Shown here one piece after another: positions 24,104 to 32,890 of a DNA stretch of 64,000 bases. This stretch comes from Elusimicrobiota bacterium. GTDB lineage: Bacteria > Elusimicrobiota > Elusimicrobia > Elusimicrobiales > UBA9959. The notes under the pieces are model-generated. The model was not told the origin of the DNA. It searched no databases and worked only from the letters and a program-made list of their open reading frames with translations. A program made the position numbers and the translations under genes. Each line of letters opens with the position of its first letter. Position 1 is the stretch's first letter. The stretch is from the NCBI GenBank assembly GCA_026388155.1, contig JAPLKI010000014.1:62001-126000 (forward strand). Reading direction: 5' to 3'.

Positions 24104-25228
24104 ATGGAAAACATTACGACCGCGCCGCAAAAATCCCGCCTGCTTTCGCTGGACGCGTTCCGCGGCATTACCATAGCCGCCATGATAATCGTCAACACTC
24201 CGGGCAACCAGGAAGCCTATAAACAACTGGACCACGCCGAATGGAACGGCTGCACCATGACGGACCTGGTGTTCCCGTTCTTCCTTTTTATAGTGGGCGT
24301 CTCGCTTGTGTTCTCCCTTTCAAAACGCCTGGAGCGCGACGGCGGCAAGGGCCTGGCTCCGCAGATATTCAAGCGCACGCTCATTATTTACGCGCTCGGC
24401 ATGGTCTTGAACGCCATACCCAATTATCACCCCTCCACCATAAGGATACTCGGAGTTCTGCAGAGGATCGCGCTCTGCTACTGCGCGGCTTCGTTCATCT
24501 TCATAAAAACCACCCTGCGCGCACAGATAGCCATAGCTGCCTGCGCGCTAGTCGGCTACTGGCTCGTAATGACACAGATCCCAGTGCCCGGCTACGGAGC
24601 CGGAATACTCACAAAAGAAGGGAGTCTCGCCTCCTGGCTGGACCGCTTGGTACTGGGTGCCCACACCTACCGTCAGGGCGTCTATGACCCGGAAGGGATA
24701 CTCAGCACCATCCCGGCTTTAGTCACCACAATGTTCGGGATCTTTACCGGCCTTTGGCTCAGGTCGGCAAGGACCGCCGGGAAAAAAACGCGCGGACTTA
24801 TGCGCGCCGGCGCTCTAATGTTCATTACAGGGTGGCTGTGGAGCCTGAGCTTTCCGCTCAACAAAGCGCTTTGGACAAGTTCGTATGTGCTTTATACGGG
24901 CGGGCTGGCCCTGTGGCTGCTTGCGCTTTGTTACTGGCTCATAGAGATCAGGGACATAAAAGCCTGGTCAAAACCGTTCGAGATATTCGGCATAAACGCG
25001 ATAGCGGCATATATGCTGCCTATATTCCTGCTTAAATTCCTGGTGCTCTACAAACTGAACGTGCCGGGCGGGGAGCCGGTTCAGCTCAGGATATTTATCT
25101 GCGACCATATCTTCGGAACCTGGCTTTCGCCCTTAAACGCCTCGGCCGCGTTCGCTTTCTCGTACATGGCGCTCTGGCTGGGTTTCTTCTGGCTGCTTTA
25201 CAGGCGCAACATCTTTATAAAAATATAG
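24104..25228 (+). CDS. HGSNAT-like (COG4299) multi-pass acyltransferase
   Basis: 374 residues, about ten membrane segments. The N-terminus carries the family signature RLLSLDAFRGITIAAMIIVN followed by NGCTMTDLVFPFFLFIVGVS, and AIAAYMLPIF near 310. The family includes the heparan-alpha-glucosaminide N-acetyltransferase fold, which moves acetyl groups across a membrane to amino sugars. A role in peptidoglycan or surface-glycan acetylation is inference. GGAG precedes the ATG. It is flanked by an upstream terminator, so it is probably monocistronic. Confidence 0.9.
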   Translation: MENITTAPQKSRLLSLDAFRGITIAAMIIVNTPGNQEAYKQLDHAEWNGCTMTDLVFPFFLFIVGVSLVFSLSKRLERDGGKGLAPQIFKRTLIIYALGMVLNAIPNYHPSTIRILGVLQRIALCYCAASFIFIKTTLRAQIAIAACALVGYWLVMTQIPVPGYGAGILTKEGSLASWLDRLVLGAHTYRQGVYDPEGILSTIPALVTTMFGIFTGLWLRSARTAGKKTRGLMRAGALMFITGWLWSLSFPLNKALWTSSYVLYTGGLALWLLALCYWLIEIRDIKAWSKPFEIFGINAIAAYMLPIFLLKFLVLYKLNVPGGEPVQLRIFICDHIFGTWLSPLNASAAFAFSYMALWLGFFWLLYRRNIFIKI

Positions 25229-25262
25229 TTCCGTTCGGAAAAGTTCAACGCAGTCAATTTGC

Positions 25263-25268
25263 TAAAAT
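25263..25268 (+). promoter_or_regulatory. Extended -10 (TGC-TAAAAT) near start of the HD-GYP gene
   Basis: It starts 16 bases before the ATG at 25279, predicting a leader of only about 3-4 bases; no ribosome site is present. Confidence 0.45.
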
Positions 25269-25278
25269 CATTTTACCC

Positions 25279-26271
25279 ATGCAAAGAGCCTACCGCATAC
25301 TCGTCGTGGACGATGAGGACTACAACCTGGACCTTATTGAAACCCTGCTTTCCCCTGAAGGTTATGAGGTAACCACGGCGCTTAACGGAAAATCGGCCAT
25401 CGATATACTGGCAAAAAAAAACTTCGACCTTATCCTGCTTGATATTAATATGCCGGTGATGAACGGCTACGAGGTATGCAGGAAAGTAAAACAGGATCCG
25501 GAAACCCGGCACATACCGGTTATTATGCTGACCTCGATAGACTCGCGCGAGAGCAGATTGAAAGGGATGGAAGCGGGCGCCGAGGAATTCCTGCGCAAAC
25601 CGGCGGACCAGGCGGAGCTGCTGCTGAGGATCACCAACATACTGCGCGCCACGGAATACGAGGACGCCTTCAATTACGTGATAATGGCGCTGGCCCGCGC
25701 GGCCGAGGCGAACGACCTTGACACCGGCAACCATATTTTACGCGTCGGGGAATTTTCGGCCCACATAGCCAGAGAGCTCGGGCAGACGGATAAGTTCGTT
25801 GAAGATATACGCCTTCAGGCTACCCTGCACGATGTGGGCAAGGTGCATATTCCAAGCCACATACTTAAAAAACCGGGCCGCCTTAACGACGCGGAAATGG
25901 AGGAAATGAAGAAACACACCACTTTCGGCGCCATGATAATAGGCGACCACCCGCACCTGGCTTTCGGCAAGCGCATCGCGCTCAATCATCACGAAAAATA
26001 CGACGGAACAGGCTACCCGGCCGGGCTCAAAGGCGCGGAGATACCGCTTGAAGCGAGGATCGTAACGCTCGCCGACTGCTATGACGCCCTGCGCAATTCC
26101 CGCGTTTACAAACCCTGCTACGACCATCCGGGTGCGTGCAGAATAATAACCGGGGGCGACGACAGAATACAGCCCTCCAATTTTGACCCGGCGGTGCTTG
26201 AGATTTTTAAAAAAACGGCCCCGCGCTTTGAAGAGCTTTACAACATAATGATGGATTCAGTGAGCGGCTGA
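25279..26271 (+). CDS. Response regulator with HD-GYP output domain
   Basis: 330 residues. Receiver domain about 6-120: the acidic pair VVDDEDYN, phospho-acceptor Asp in LILLDINMPVMNG, Thr in VIMLTSID, and Lys in FLRKPAD. HD-GYP domain about 135-310: GNHILRVGEFSAHIARELG, catalytic LHDVGKVHIPSHIL (HD), LNHHEKYDGTGYPAGLKG (GYP), and LADCYDALRNSRVYK. It is expected to hydrolyse cyclic di-GMP when phosphorylated; the orphan kinase at 11859 is a possible but unproven partner. The domain order is RpfG-like. Confidence 0.95.
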   Translation: MQRAYRILVVDDEDYNLDLIETLLSPEGYEVTTALNGKSAIDILAKKNFDLILLDINMPVMNGYEVCRKVKQDPETRHIPVIMLTSIDSRESRLKGMEAGAEEFLRKPADQAELLLRITNILRATEYEDAFNYVIMALARAAEANDLDTGNHILRVGEFSAHIARELGQTDKFVEDIRLQATLHDVGKVHIPSHILKKPGRLNDAEMEEMKKHTTFGAMIIGDHPHLAFGKRIALNHHEKYDGTGYPAGLKGAEIPLEARIVTLADCYDALRNSRVYKPCYDHPGACRIITGGDDRIQPSNFDPAVLEIFKKTAPRFEELYNIMMDSVSG

Positions 26272-26320
26272 TTTTCCGTTAAAACCAGGACGCGAAAACA
26301 AAACGGACAATGGAGATCCG

Positions 26321-27790
26321 ATGACTGAGGCAAAAAGCGAGTCGTTTATCGGGAAGTTCATGGTTCTGAAAGGCGCGGTGCGCGAACTGTGGCTGATCTT
26401 CGCCACGAAGATAATGACGATCCTGGCCTACAGCGTGGTGAACTCCACGCTGGTGCTGTGGCTCTCTTCCGACCTCGGCTTCGGCGACAAATCGGCCGGC
26501 TTCGTGGTAGCCGCCTGGTCCACCGCGCTGACCATCTTCACCGTGATGGTGGGCTCGCTGGTGGACGCGGTGGGCATACGCAAGTCTCTGCTGACCGGCT
26601 TCGGGCTGGCCGCGGCCGCCCGCCTGGTGATGGCGGTAGCCGCCGTAAGGTGGATAGCCCTGCCGTTCGGCCTGTTCCCGCTGGCGCTGGGCGAGGCGCT
26701 GCAGACGCCGGTCATGGTGGCCGCCGTCAAGCGCTTCACCACCACGAAGCAGCGCTCTATAGCTTTCTCGGTCTACTACGCCATGATGAACGTGGGCTTC
26801 GCCGTGGCCGGCTGGACCTTCGACAACGTGCGCCACGGCCTGGGCGAGTACGGCCACTACAGCATACCGCTGCTGGGCCTGCACATAAGCACCTACCAGA
26901 CCATCATCCTGCTGGGCGCGCTGTTCACGCTGCCCAACCTGGTGCTCACCTACTTCGCGCTGCGCGGCGGCGTGGAAGCCACCGACGAGGGCGTGGTGAT
27001 AAGGCCGGAAACGCCGAAATACCCGGAAAAATCTTTCCTCGAAGCGTTCCTGCTGGCGTGCCGCGACGCGCTCAAGGACTGGTTCAGGATCTTCTCCAAC
27101 CTCTGGACGCAGCCCACGTTCTACCGTTTCCTGGCTTTCTTCGGGCTTGTGGTCTTCGTCAAGCTCATCCTTTACCAGATGTATTATACTTTCCCGAAGT
27201 ACGCCATACGCGAACTGGGCGCGGGCGCGCCGTTCGGCCAGCTGTTCGGCACGCTGAACGCGGTAATAGTGGTGATACTGGCCCCGGTGATAGGCGCGCT
27301 GACGCAGCGCTTTACCGCCTACAAAGTAGTGGTGATAGGAACTTTCATCACGGCCCTTTCCGTCTTCCTGATGGTGGTGCCGCCGATGCACTACCAGTTC
27401 CTGGCCGGCGGGCCGTTCGGGCACGCCATAGCCTGGTGGCTGAACCTCACCGGCCCGGTGCACCCGCTCTACGTGGCCATCGTGCTGTTCACCTTCATCT
27501 ACTCCATCGGCGAATCCTTCTACTCGCCCCGCCTCTACGAGTACCCGGCGGCCATAGCCCCCAAGGGACAGGAGGGCTCGTACCTGGCCCTCTCTATGCT
27601 GCCGTACTTCGTGGCCAAGTTCTTCGTGGGCTCCATGTCCGGCTTCCTGCTGGACGCCTTCTGCCCGGAGACCGGCCCGCGCCATTCGCAGATGATCTGG
27701 ATCATCGTGGGCGGCATGGCGCTGATAGCGCCGGTGGGACTGATCGTGTTCCGCAGCTACATCCAGGTGCACGAGTCCGGACGGGAATAA
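26321..27790 (+). CDS. MFS transporter
   Basis: 489 residues, about 12 membrane segments, inner membrane. The loop between segments 2 and 3 has GSLVDAVGIRKSLLTGFGL, a form of the major-facilitator G-x3-D-x-x-G-R/K-R/K signature. There is a large central cytoplasmic loop around residues 225-260 (RPETPKYPEKSFLEAFLLAC). It most resembles peptide/organic-solute MFS members; the substrate is unknown. Codon choice is strikingly different from neighbours: third positions are nearly all G or C, which leaves very long open frames on the opposite strand. This suggests recent transfer or strong translational selection. Confidence 0.85.
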   Translation: MTEAKSESFIGKFMVLKGAVRELWLIFATKIMTILAYSVVNSTLVLWLSSDLGFGDKSAGFVVAAWSTALTIFTVMVGSLVDAVGIRKSLLTGFGLAAAARLVMAVAAVRWIALPFGLFPLALGEALQTPVMVAAVKRFTTTKQRSIAFSVYYAMMNVGFAVAGWTFDNVRHGLGEYGHYSIPLLGLHISTYQTIILLGALFTLPNLVLTYFALRGGVEATDEGVVIRPETPKYPEKSFLEAFLLACRDALKDWFRIFSNLWTQPTFYRFLAFFGLVVFVKLILYQMYYTFPKYAIRELGAGAPFGQLFGTLNAVIVVILAPVIGALTQRFTAYKVVVIGTFITALSVFLMVVPPMHYQFLAGGPFGHAIAWWLNLTGPVHPLYVAIVLFTFIYSIGESFYSPRLYEYPAAIAPKGQEGSYLALSMLPYFVAKFFVGSMSGFLLDAFCPETGPRHSQMIWIIVGGMALIAPVGLIVFRSYIQVHESGRE

Positions 27791-27811
27791 TGATGAAGCA
27801 GCAGCAATTAT

Positions 27812-27913
27812 TGGCCATAAGCCATAGGCGTATAAGGAACTCCTTTAAAAGCGTATGGCCTATAGCGTAAAGCTTATGGCAGCCTTTCTGCATACGGCTT
27901 AAAGCTTATGGCG
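27812..27913. repeat. GCCATA-type mosaic repeat
   Basis: GGCCATAAGCCATAGGCG, then GTATGGCCTATAGCG, TAAAGCTTATGGC and a second GGCTTAAAGCTTATGGC. Inverted halves surround ACTCCTTTAAAAG. It fills the gap between the MFS gene and the acyl-CoA ligase. Confidence 0.85.
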
Positions 27914-27921
27914 GTTTTACC

Positions 27922-29502
27922 ATGAACCAGGCTAAAGACCTTTATTCAATGCTCTCGCGCTCGGCCTCCAAAAAACCGGACGCTACCGCTTTTGTGACCG
28001 GTGACGCGCGGCTTTCATACCAGGAACTCCTGCATGCCGTGGACAGGGCGGCCGACATGTTCTGGCAGCTTGGGATACGTCAAAATGACCGCGTGGCCAT
28101 AGTGCTCCGGAATTCCCCGGAATTTGTAATTTCCTACTTCGCGCTCGGGAAACTGCGCGCCGTGAGCGTGCCGCTGAATTTCATGGTCTCAAAAGAAGAT
28201 GAGGTAAAATACGTCCTTGAAAATTCAAACGCCAAAGGCGTGGTGACGGAAAATGAATTTTTAAAGACCTACGCCAATGTAAAAACCCGGCTGCCGGGCC
28301 TTAAATTCATAATTTCCGCGGACCGCCCGGACCAAAAAGACGCGGTGGAATTCTGGCCATACCTTAAACACGCGCATTACCACCCGCAGAAGCAGAACCC
28401 CTGCGCCGAAGGCGGAGATGTGGTTTCCATACTATACACCTCCGGCACCACCGGCCACCCGAAAGGCGTGCTTCTTACCCATACGAACATTATCTCGAAC
28501 GCCAGGGCGGCCATAGACGCTTTCAAACCCCTGCCCAAAGATATTTTTATGTGCCTTTTGCCGATGTTCCACACCTTCGCCTGGACCACCAATGTTATAC
28601 TGCCCCTGATGCTGGGCACGAAAACGCTGATAATAAAAAACATCACTCCGCCTAAACCCTGGCTGCAGGCCATGGGCAGGGAAGGAGTGACCATAATGGT
28701 TTCCGTGCCGCAAATTTACAGCGTGCTCGCCAGGGAAGCCAGGGGTTTCAAGAAGGTCTTCCTGAAATACTGGAGCCTCCGTAAAGTGCGCTTCTGCCTT
28801 TCCGGCGCGGCCCCTTTGAGCCTTGCGATAAAGAACTCCTTTGAGAAGATCTTCAACATACCCCTTTTGGAGGGATACGGCCTCACCGAAACCAGCCCCG
28901 TGGTATGCGTGAACCTGCCGCACGCGCGCAAACACGGCTCGGTGGGAAAACCGCTGCCGGGCGTGAAAGTGAAAATAGTGGACGAGGCCGGGCGGGAACT
29001 CAAAGATGGGGAAGAAGGCGAAATCCTGGTGCAGGGCCCTAATATAACAAGCGGCTACCATGATAACGCTGAAGCCACCAAAGATCTTTTCAACGCGGAC
29101 GGCTGGCTGAAAACCGGCGATATCGGCGTGCTTGACAACGAGGGCTTTCTGTTTATCCGCGACCGCAAGAAAGATATGGTGATAATAAAGGGTCTTAAAG
29201 TGTTTCCGGCGCAGATTGAACAGATAATAAACCACCACCCTAAAATACAGGAATCGGCCGTTATAGGGCTGCGGCTTGCGGACGGCAACGAAACCATGAA
29301 ATGCTTTGTGGTGCCGAAGCAGGGAATAACCATAGACAAACACGAGGTGATGGCCCACATAAGAGCCACCATGGATCCCTACAAGCGCCCGAAAGAAGTT
29401 GAAATAGTCTCCGCCCTGCCTAAAAACACCCTCCAGAAAGTGCTGAAGCGCGAGCTTATAAAAAGGGAACTCGAAAAAAGAATGAAGATAAAAATAGCAT
29501 GA
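27922..29502 (+). CDS. Long-chain acyl-CoA ligase (AMP-forming)
   Basis: 526 residues. ANL-superfamily adenylating enzyme: P-loop SILYTSGTTGHPKGVLLTH near 170, GAAPL near 293, EGYGLTETSPVV near 313, DGWLKTGDIG near 393, and the C-terminal DRKKDMVIIKGLKVFPAQIE and PKNTLQKVLKRELIKR with its catalytic Lys. It activates a fatty or other carboxylic acid to acyl-CoA in the cytoplasm. The stop codon overlaps the start of the next gene (ATGA), an unusual pairing with a tRNA-processing-type enzyme that suggests operon convenience rather than a shared pathway. Confidence 0.95.
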   Translation: MNQAKDLYSMLSRSASKKPDATAFVTGDARLSYQELLHAVDRAADMFWQLGIRQNDRVAIVLRNSPEFVISYFALGKLRAVSVPLNFMVSKEDEVKYVLENSNAKGVVTENEFLKTYANVKTRLPGLKFIISADRPDQKDAVEFWPYLKHAHYHPQKQNPCAEGGDVVSILYTSGTTGHPKGVLLTHTNIISNARAAIDAFKPLPKDIFMCLLPMFHTFAWTTNVILPLMLGTKTLIIKNITPPKPWLQAMGREGVTIMVSVPQIYSVLAREARGFKKVFLKYWSLRKVRFCLSGAAPLSLAIKNSFEKIFNIPLLEGYGLTETSPVVCVNLPHARKHGSVGKPLPGVKVKIVDEAGRELKDGEEGEILVQGPNITSGYHDNAEATKDLFNADGWLKTGDIGVLDNEGFLFIRDRKKDMVIIKGLKVFPAQIEQIINHHPKIQESAVIGLRLADGNETMKCFVVPKQGITIDKHEVMAHIRATMDPYKRPKEVEIVSALPKNTLQKVLKRELIKRELEKRMKIKIA

Positions 29503-30995
29503 AGCGGCTGTCCGGAATTATACTTGACGTCTTTGGAGAAGCGTACCTGGTCGGCGGCGCGCTCAGGGACGCCGTACTTAAAAAAAGTTTCAAAGATATA
29601 GACCTTGCCGTCCCTCCCGGGCCGCACTTCAGGTCAAAAACGCTGAAACTCGCCCGCAAACTGAACGCGGCCTGCTTTCCGCTGGACGAGGAGAATCTTG
29701 TTTACCGGCTTAAAACAAGAAAAACGCCTTTCCTGCAGCTTGACATAGCGCCTTTTCAGGGACGGGACCTTGACGCCGACCTTGGAAGACGGGATTTTAC
29801 CGTAAACGCCATGGCTCTGCCGCTTGAGCGCGCTTTGCAATTCGCCCTGGATAAAAGATCCGGCGCCCTGCGCCTGCCGCGCATCGACAGAAAAAAAATA
29901 ATCGACCCCCTTGGCGGACTTGGCGACGCCTCAAAAAAAGAACTGAAGGCGGCGGGCCCCGGAGCTTTCAAAGAGGACCCTTTAAGGACGCTCAGGGCCT
30001 TCCGTCTGGCGGCCGCTCTGGGCTTTAAAATAACCCCCTCTACCTTCCATGAATTAAAACGACGGGCCCGCCTGATAAACAAATCGGCGCCGGAGCGGGT
30101 GCACGATGAATTATTGCTGTTGCTTGAAAATGAGCGCTCCAGTTACTGGCTGGACCTCATGCACAAGGCCGGCCTTTTAACCGCCATCTTTCCGGATCTG
30201 GCTCCCCAGGAAACCTGCGCTGAAATTTATTACGGCCGAGGCGGGGTGCTTAAGCACACCCTGCGGGTGGTGGAAAGGATGGATTATCTTTTTGCGCACC
30301 TGCCGGCGGCCGTTCCAGAATACAAAAAAATAGAGGAATTTTTCAGAAAGCCGGCCGTAATGAAGCTTGCCGCCCTCCTCCATGATATAGCAAAGCCCCC
30401 GAAGGCGGCTGTTTTCAAAGGGCGGCTGAGATTTTTCGGGCACGAGGAGCACGGCGCGCTCATGTGCGAGCGGCTGATGGCGGACCTGCGCTTTTCACGC
30501 GAAGACACACGTTTGGTATCCAATATAGTGGGGCGCCACCTGCGGCCCGGCAACCTGGCCTCGAACGCCATAATTTCAGACAGGGCCATTTTCAGGTTTT
30601 TCAGGATGATGGGGGAATATACCGTGCCCCTGCTCGCTCTTTCCTGGGCCGACCACGCAAGTTACATCACGCAGCCGACGCTCGTTAAAGTTATGGGCAA
30701 AATAAAAGAAAACCCTTTGCCGATCCCAAGCGGCGGCCTGCCCTATAACGGCCTGAAAAAAACCCTGCGTTTCCTGCAGGTGCTGAACCTGCTTTTCAAG
30801 GTTTATGTCAAAAAGAACATCAAACTGCGCACGGCCCGGCTGATAGACGGACACGATGTGATACGGGTGCTGAAAATAAAGGAAGGCCCGCGGGTGGGGG
30901 AAATACTTGAAAAAACGCAGCTCCTGCAGTTTGAAGGCAAAATAAAAAACCGCCACCAGGCCCTGCGCGCGCTCAGGAAAATGCCAGGAGCATAA
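29499..30995 (+). CDS. CCA tRNA nucleotidyltransferase / poly(A) polymerase family protein with HD domain
   Basis: 498 residues. Class II nucleotidyltransferase head: YLVGGALRDAVLKKSFKDID with catalytic DIDLAV, RRDFTVNAMAL near 101, and EDPLRTLRAFRLAAALGF near 164. An HD hydrolase domain follows (AALLHDIAKPPKAAV near 293 and FGHEEHGALM near 315). It adds or repairs tRNA 3' CCA, or could be an A-adding or poly(A) enzyme; sequence alone does not decide. It is translationally coupled to the upstream ligase. Confidence 0.92.
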   Translation: MKRLSGIILDVFGEAYLVGGALRDAVLKKSFKDIDLAVPPGPHFRSKTLKLARKLNAACFPLDEENLVYRLKTRKTPFLQLDIAPFQGRDLDADLGRRDFTVNAMALPLERALQFALDKRSGALRLPRIDRKKIIDPLGGLGDASKKELKAAGPGAFKEDPLRTLRAFRLAAALGFKITPSTFHELKRRARLINKSAPERVHDELLLLLENERSSYWLDLMHKAGLLTAIFPDLAPQETCAEIYYGRGGVLKHTLRVVERMDYLFAHLPAAVPEYKKIEEFFRKPAVMKLAALLHDIAKPPKAAVFKGRLRFFGHEEHGALMCERLMADLRFSREDTRLVSNIVGRHLRPGNLASNAIISDRAIFRFFRMMGEYTVPLLALSWADHASYITQPTLVKVMGKIKENPLPIPSGGLPYNGLKKTLRFLQVLNLLFKVYVKKNIKLRTARLIDGHDVIRVLKIKEGPRVGEILEKTQLLQFEGKIKNRHQALRALRKMPGA

Positions 30996-31006
30996 GCAGC
31001 AGTAAC

Positions 31007-31139
31007 CGGTATCCGGTATTCAGTATCCGGTAAAAGCGCAAATAATAAAACCACCGGCCTTGCCCATAATCCTCAGGAAACCTTTCCCATATGTTTTTCT
31101 ACTAACACCGGTTACTGGTTACCGGTCACTGGTTACTGC
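31007..31139. repeat. TTACCGGT-type mosaic repeat
   Basis: The left half (AGTAACCGGTATCCGGTATT, then CAGTATCCGGTAAAAG) and the right half (ACACCGGTTACTGGTTACC, then GGTCACTGGTTACTGC) are inverted relative to each other around about 75 bases of AT-rich spacer. It is the second member of the family at 3806. Confidence 0.85.
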
Positions 31140-31149
31140 TTTTTCCTAT

Positions 31150-31163
31150 GGGTCTTAAGACCC
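31150..31163. promoter_or_regulatory. 14-bp perfect palindrome GGGTCTTAAGACCC
   Basis: It lies 82 bases upstream of the secreted-protein gene and just after the repeat. It could be an operator; no regulator can be assigned. Confidence 0.35.
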
Positions 31164-31232
31164 AAAATGTTATGGGCCATTTGTTGCCGCAAGCTTGCAC
31201 TCATGACCCGTGTTATAAAAGGCTTATAAAGC

Positions 31233-31238
31233 TATACT
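31233..31238 (+). promoter_or_regulatory. -10 hexamer TATACT placed for a leaderless transcript
   Basis: It starts 12 bases before the ATG at 31245, with no ribosome site between. Confidence 0.45.
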
Positions 31239-31244
31239 ATAAAC

Positions 31245-31883
31245 ATGAAGCTGAATTCCGTGGCAGCCGCGGCAATAATGACGGTTTTAGGAGTATCTCT
31301 TGCTTTCGGCTCGGTCATCCCTAAAAAACCTGTTCAAACCGCTGACAAGACGGCTGTCGTCCCCGCGCAGGAGGAGAAAGTAAAGCAGCTTAAAGATATA
31401 CTTTTCAAACTGGTGCGCCAGGATGAATACCTGGATGAAGTCATTGAAACCCTGGACACCGCAAACGCCAAACTTACGGCGCAGGATATTTCCGCTTTAA
31501 GCCTGAGCCTGAAAATGATACGAGGCAATCTCGACAATGTGGCGGCCCTGAATAAAACCCAGTTCGCCGGGATCCAGCCGGGATTAAATCTTTCCACCTA
31601 TACCAGAACCATCCTGAGCTACAGCGCCAAGATGAATAAGAAAGCGTCCAGGGTCGGGCTGCTGTCGGCCGCCCTTGCCGCTAAAAACAAAAAAACAGTA
31701 ATGCGCGATGCCGTTTCTTCAAGTATCACAAAAAAGGGCGGAAAAATCCGCGGTAAAAATATCACGCAGCTGCTGGAAGAACAGCAGGCGATAAAACAAC
31801 TTTCAGCCGACATTAAAAACCTGAAGTCCTCCTCAGCCAGATTAACGGCCACAAGCAAGTGGCTCTATATCGTCTCAAAATAA
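31245..31883 (+). CDS. Exported helical protein of unknown function
   Basis: 212 residues. Signal peptide (residues 1-22, AIMTVLGVSLAFG core). The mature protein is almost wholly amphipathic helix, rich in Lys, Leu and Ala, with no cysteines, and contains heptad-like stretches (VKQLKDILFKLVRQDEYLDE, LLEEQQAIKQLSADIKNLKS). No family is recognised. It is a likely periplasmic coiled-coil or helical-bundle protein. It is monocistronic between a repeat and a strong terminator. Confidence 0.78.
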   Translation: MKLNSVAAAAIMTVLGVSLAFGSVIPKKPVQTADKTAVVPAQEEKVKQLKDILFKLVRQDEYLDEVIETLDTANAKLTAQDISALSLSLKMIRGNLDNVAALNKTQFAGIQPGLNLSTYTRTILSYSAKMNKKASRVGLLSAALAAKNKKTVMRDAVSSSITKKGGKIRGKNITQLLEEQQAIKQLSADIKNLKSSSARLTATSKWLYIVSK

Positions 31884-31907
31884 GCTTTTTTACCGTAACG
31901 CGCGTGT

Positions 31908-31937
31908 AAAAGCGGCCGCCATTACGCGGCCGCTTTT
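31908..31937 (+). terminator. Intrinsic terminator
   Basis: A perfect 12-bp stem AAAAGCGGCCGC / GCGGCCGCTTTT with a six-base loop, followed by a T-rich stretch, 25 bases after the secreted-protein gene. Confidence 0.88.
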
Positions 31938-31992
31938 CCGTATTTTACGCTTTACATTTTGAATTTTGCATTTTTTCAACCCTTTCATATAG

Positions 31993-31998
31993 TAAAAT
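31993..31998 (+). promoter_or_regulatory. -10 hexamer TAAAAT placed for a leaderless folE transcript
   Basis: It starts 13 bases before the folE ATG at 32006, with no ribosome site between. Confidence 0.45.
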
Positions 31999-32005
31999 TA
32001 TATTC

Positions 32006-32557
32006 ATGGAAGATAAACTTGAAATGTCTGTCCGGGAAATTTTAAAACAGCTTGGGGAAAACCCTTCAAGGGAAGGACTTAAAAAAACGCCTTCAAGGAT
32101 GGCCAGGGCTTTACGCGAAATAACCTCCGGCTATTCAACCGACATAAACAAGGTCTTGAACGGGGCCTTCTTCAAAGCCGATTACCGTGAAATGGTGATA
32201 GTAAAAGACATCACTTTCTACTCCCTTTGTGAACATCATATGCTGCCTTTTTTCGGCAAAGTCCATTTAGCCTACATACCTGACGGGCGAATAATCGGCC
32301 TGTCAAAAATACCGCGCCTGGTGGAAGCTTTTTCAAGACGCCTGCAGGTGCAGGAACGCCTGACCATACAGATAGCCGACACTCTGCAAAAAAAGCTGAA
32401 ACCCAAGGGCGTTGGCATAGTGATAGAGGCCCAGCACCTGTGCATGACCATGCGCGGGATTAAAAATGCCTCTTCCAGCGCGGTTACCAGTTCCATGCTT
32501 GGAGTGTTCCAGACAGACAACCGTGTGCGCGAGGAATTTCTGAAGTTGATCAAGTGA
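32006..32557 (+). CDS. folE: GTP cyclohydrolase I
   Basis: 183 residues, the usual bacterial length. It converts GTP to dihydroneopterin triphosphate, the first step to folate and other pterins. Zinc ligands are seen in SLCEHHMLPF (Cys and His, about residues 73-76) and in QHLCMTMRG near 146. Other conserved blocks are NPSREGLKKTPSRMARA at the N-terminus, GLSKIPRLVEAFSRRLQVQE near 95, and SSSAVTSSMLGVF near 157. No other folate gene is adjacent. It is complete. Confidence 0.97.
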   Translation: MEDKLEMSVREILKQLGENPSREGLKKTPSRMARALREITSGYSTDINKVLNGAFFKADYREMVIVKDITFYSLCEHHMLPFFGKVHLAYIPDGRIIGLSKIPRLVEAFSRRLQVQERLTIQIADTLQKKLKPKGVGIVIEAQHLCMTMRGIKNASSSAVTSSMLGVFQTDNRVREEFLKLIK

Positions 32558-32701
32558 TCAAAATCAATTGAAAAGGCATTGGGTATTAAGTAGAATTAAC
32601 AAAAGTGTATGCGAGGGCAGGCAAAGCTGCTATTTCAATTGTTGGGTTTAATAAGCGCGGAAACCTTTTATAATATAATCCACTAGCAGGGATGTTATAT
32701 A

Positions 32702-32889
32702 AGCCCGTGCGATTACCTTCGTTAGTGAATACGGGTACATTTTAAGAGGGGTTCAGTGAGCGGGCCGCCAAGGGCGGCAAAGCGAACGACGAAGGGGAGC
32801 TTAGCTCCCCTCGTTGAGCACCGGCCGTCACCGCTTAAAGGCCGGTTGCTAATCAACCCTGAGCGTGAGTATGCGAAGGGTGCGACAAG
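32702..32889 (+). other. Inverted-repeat element upstream of tRNA-Gly
   Basis: It begins AGCCCGTGCGATTACCTTCG, then GTGAATACGGGTAC, and ends GGGTGCGACAAG, the same ends as the element at 5389-5472. CCTTCG near the left end pairs with CGAAGG near the right end. The interior has a GGGGAGC-TTA-GCTCCCC hairpin (32794-32810) inside AACGA/TCGTT, and a CCGGCC/GGCCGG stem. There is no reading frame. It could be a structured leader RNA or a decayed mobile element. The remaining bases 32558-32701 show nothing. Confidence 0.5.
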
Positions 32890-32890
32890 T

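Noticed and set aside
26279-27772. A 497-codon open frame on the minus strand opposite the MFS gene
   Set aside because: Its composition (His, Arg, Gln, Glu and Val-rich, no domain) is what reverse-complemented GC-ending codons produce; the plus-strand frame encodes a clear 12-segment transporter.
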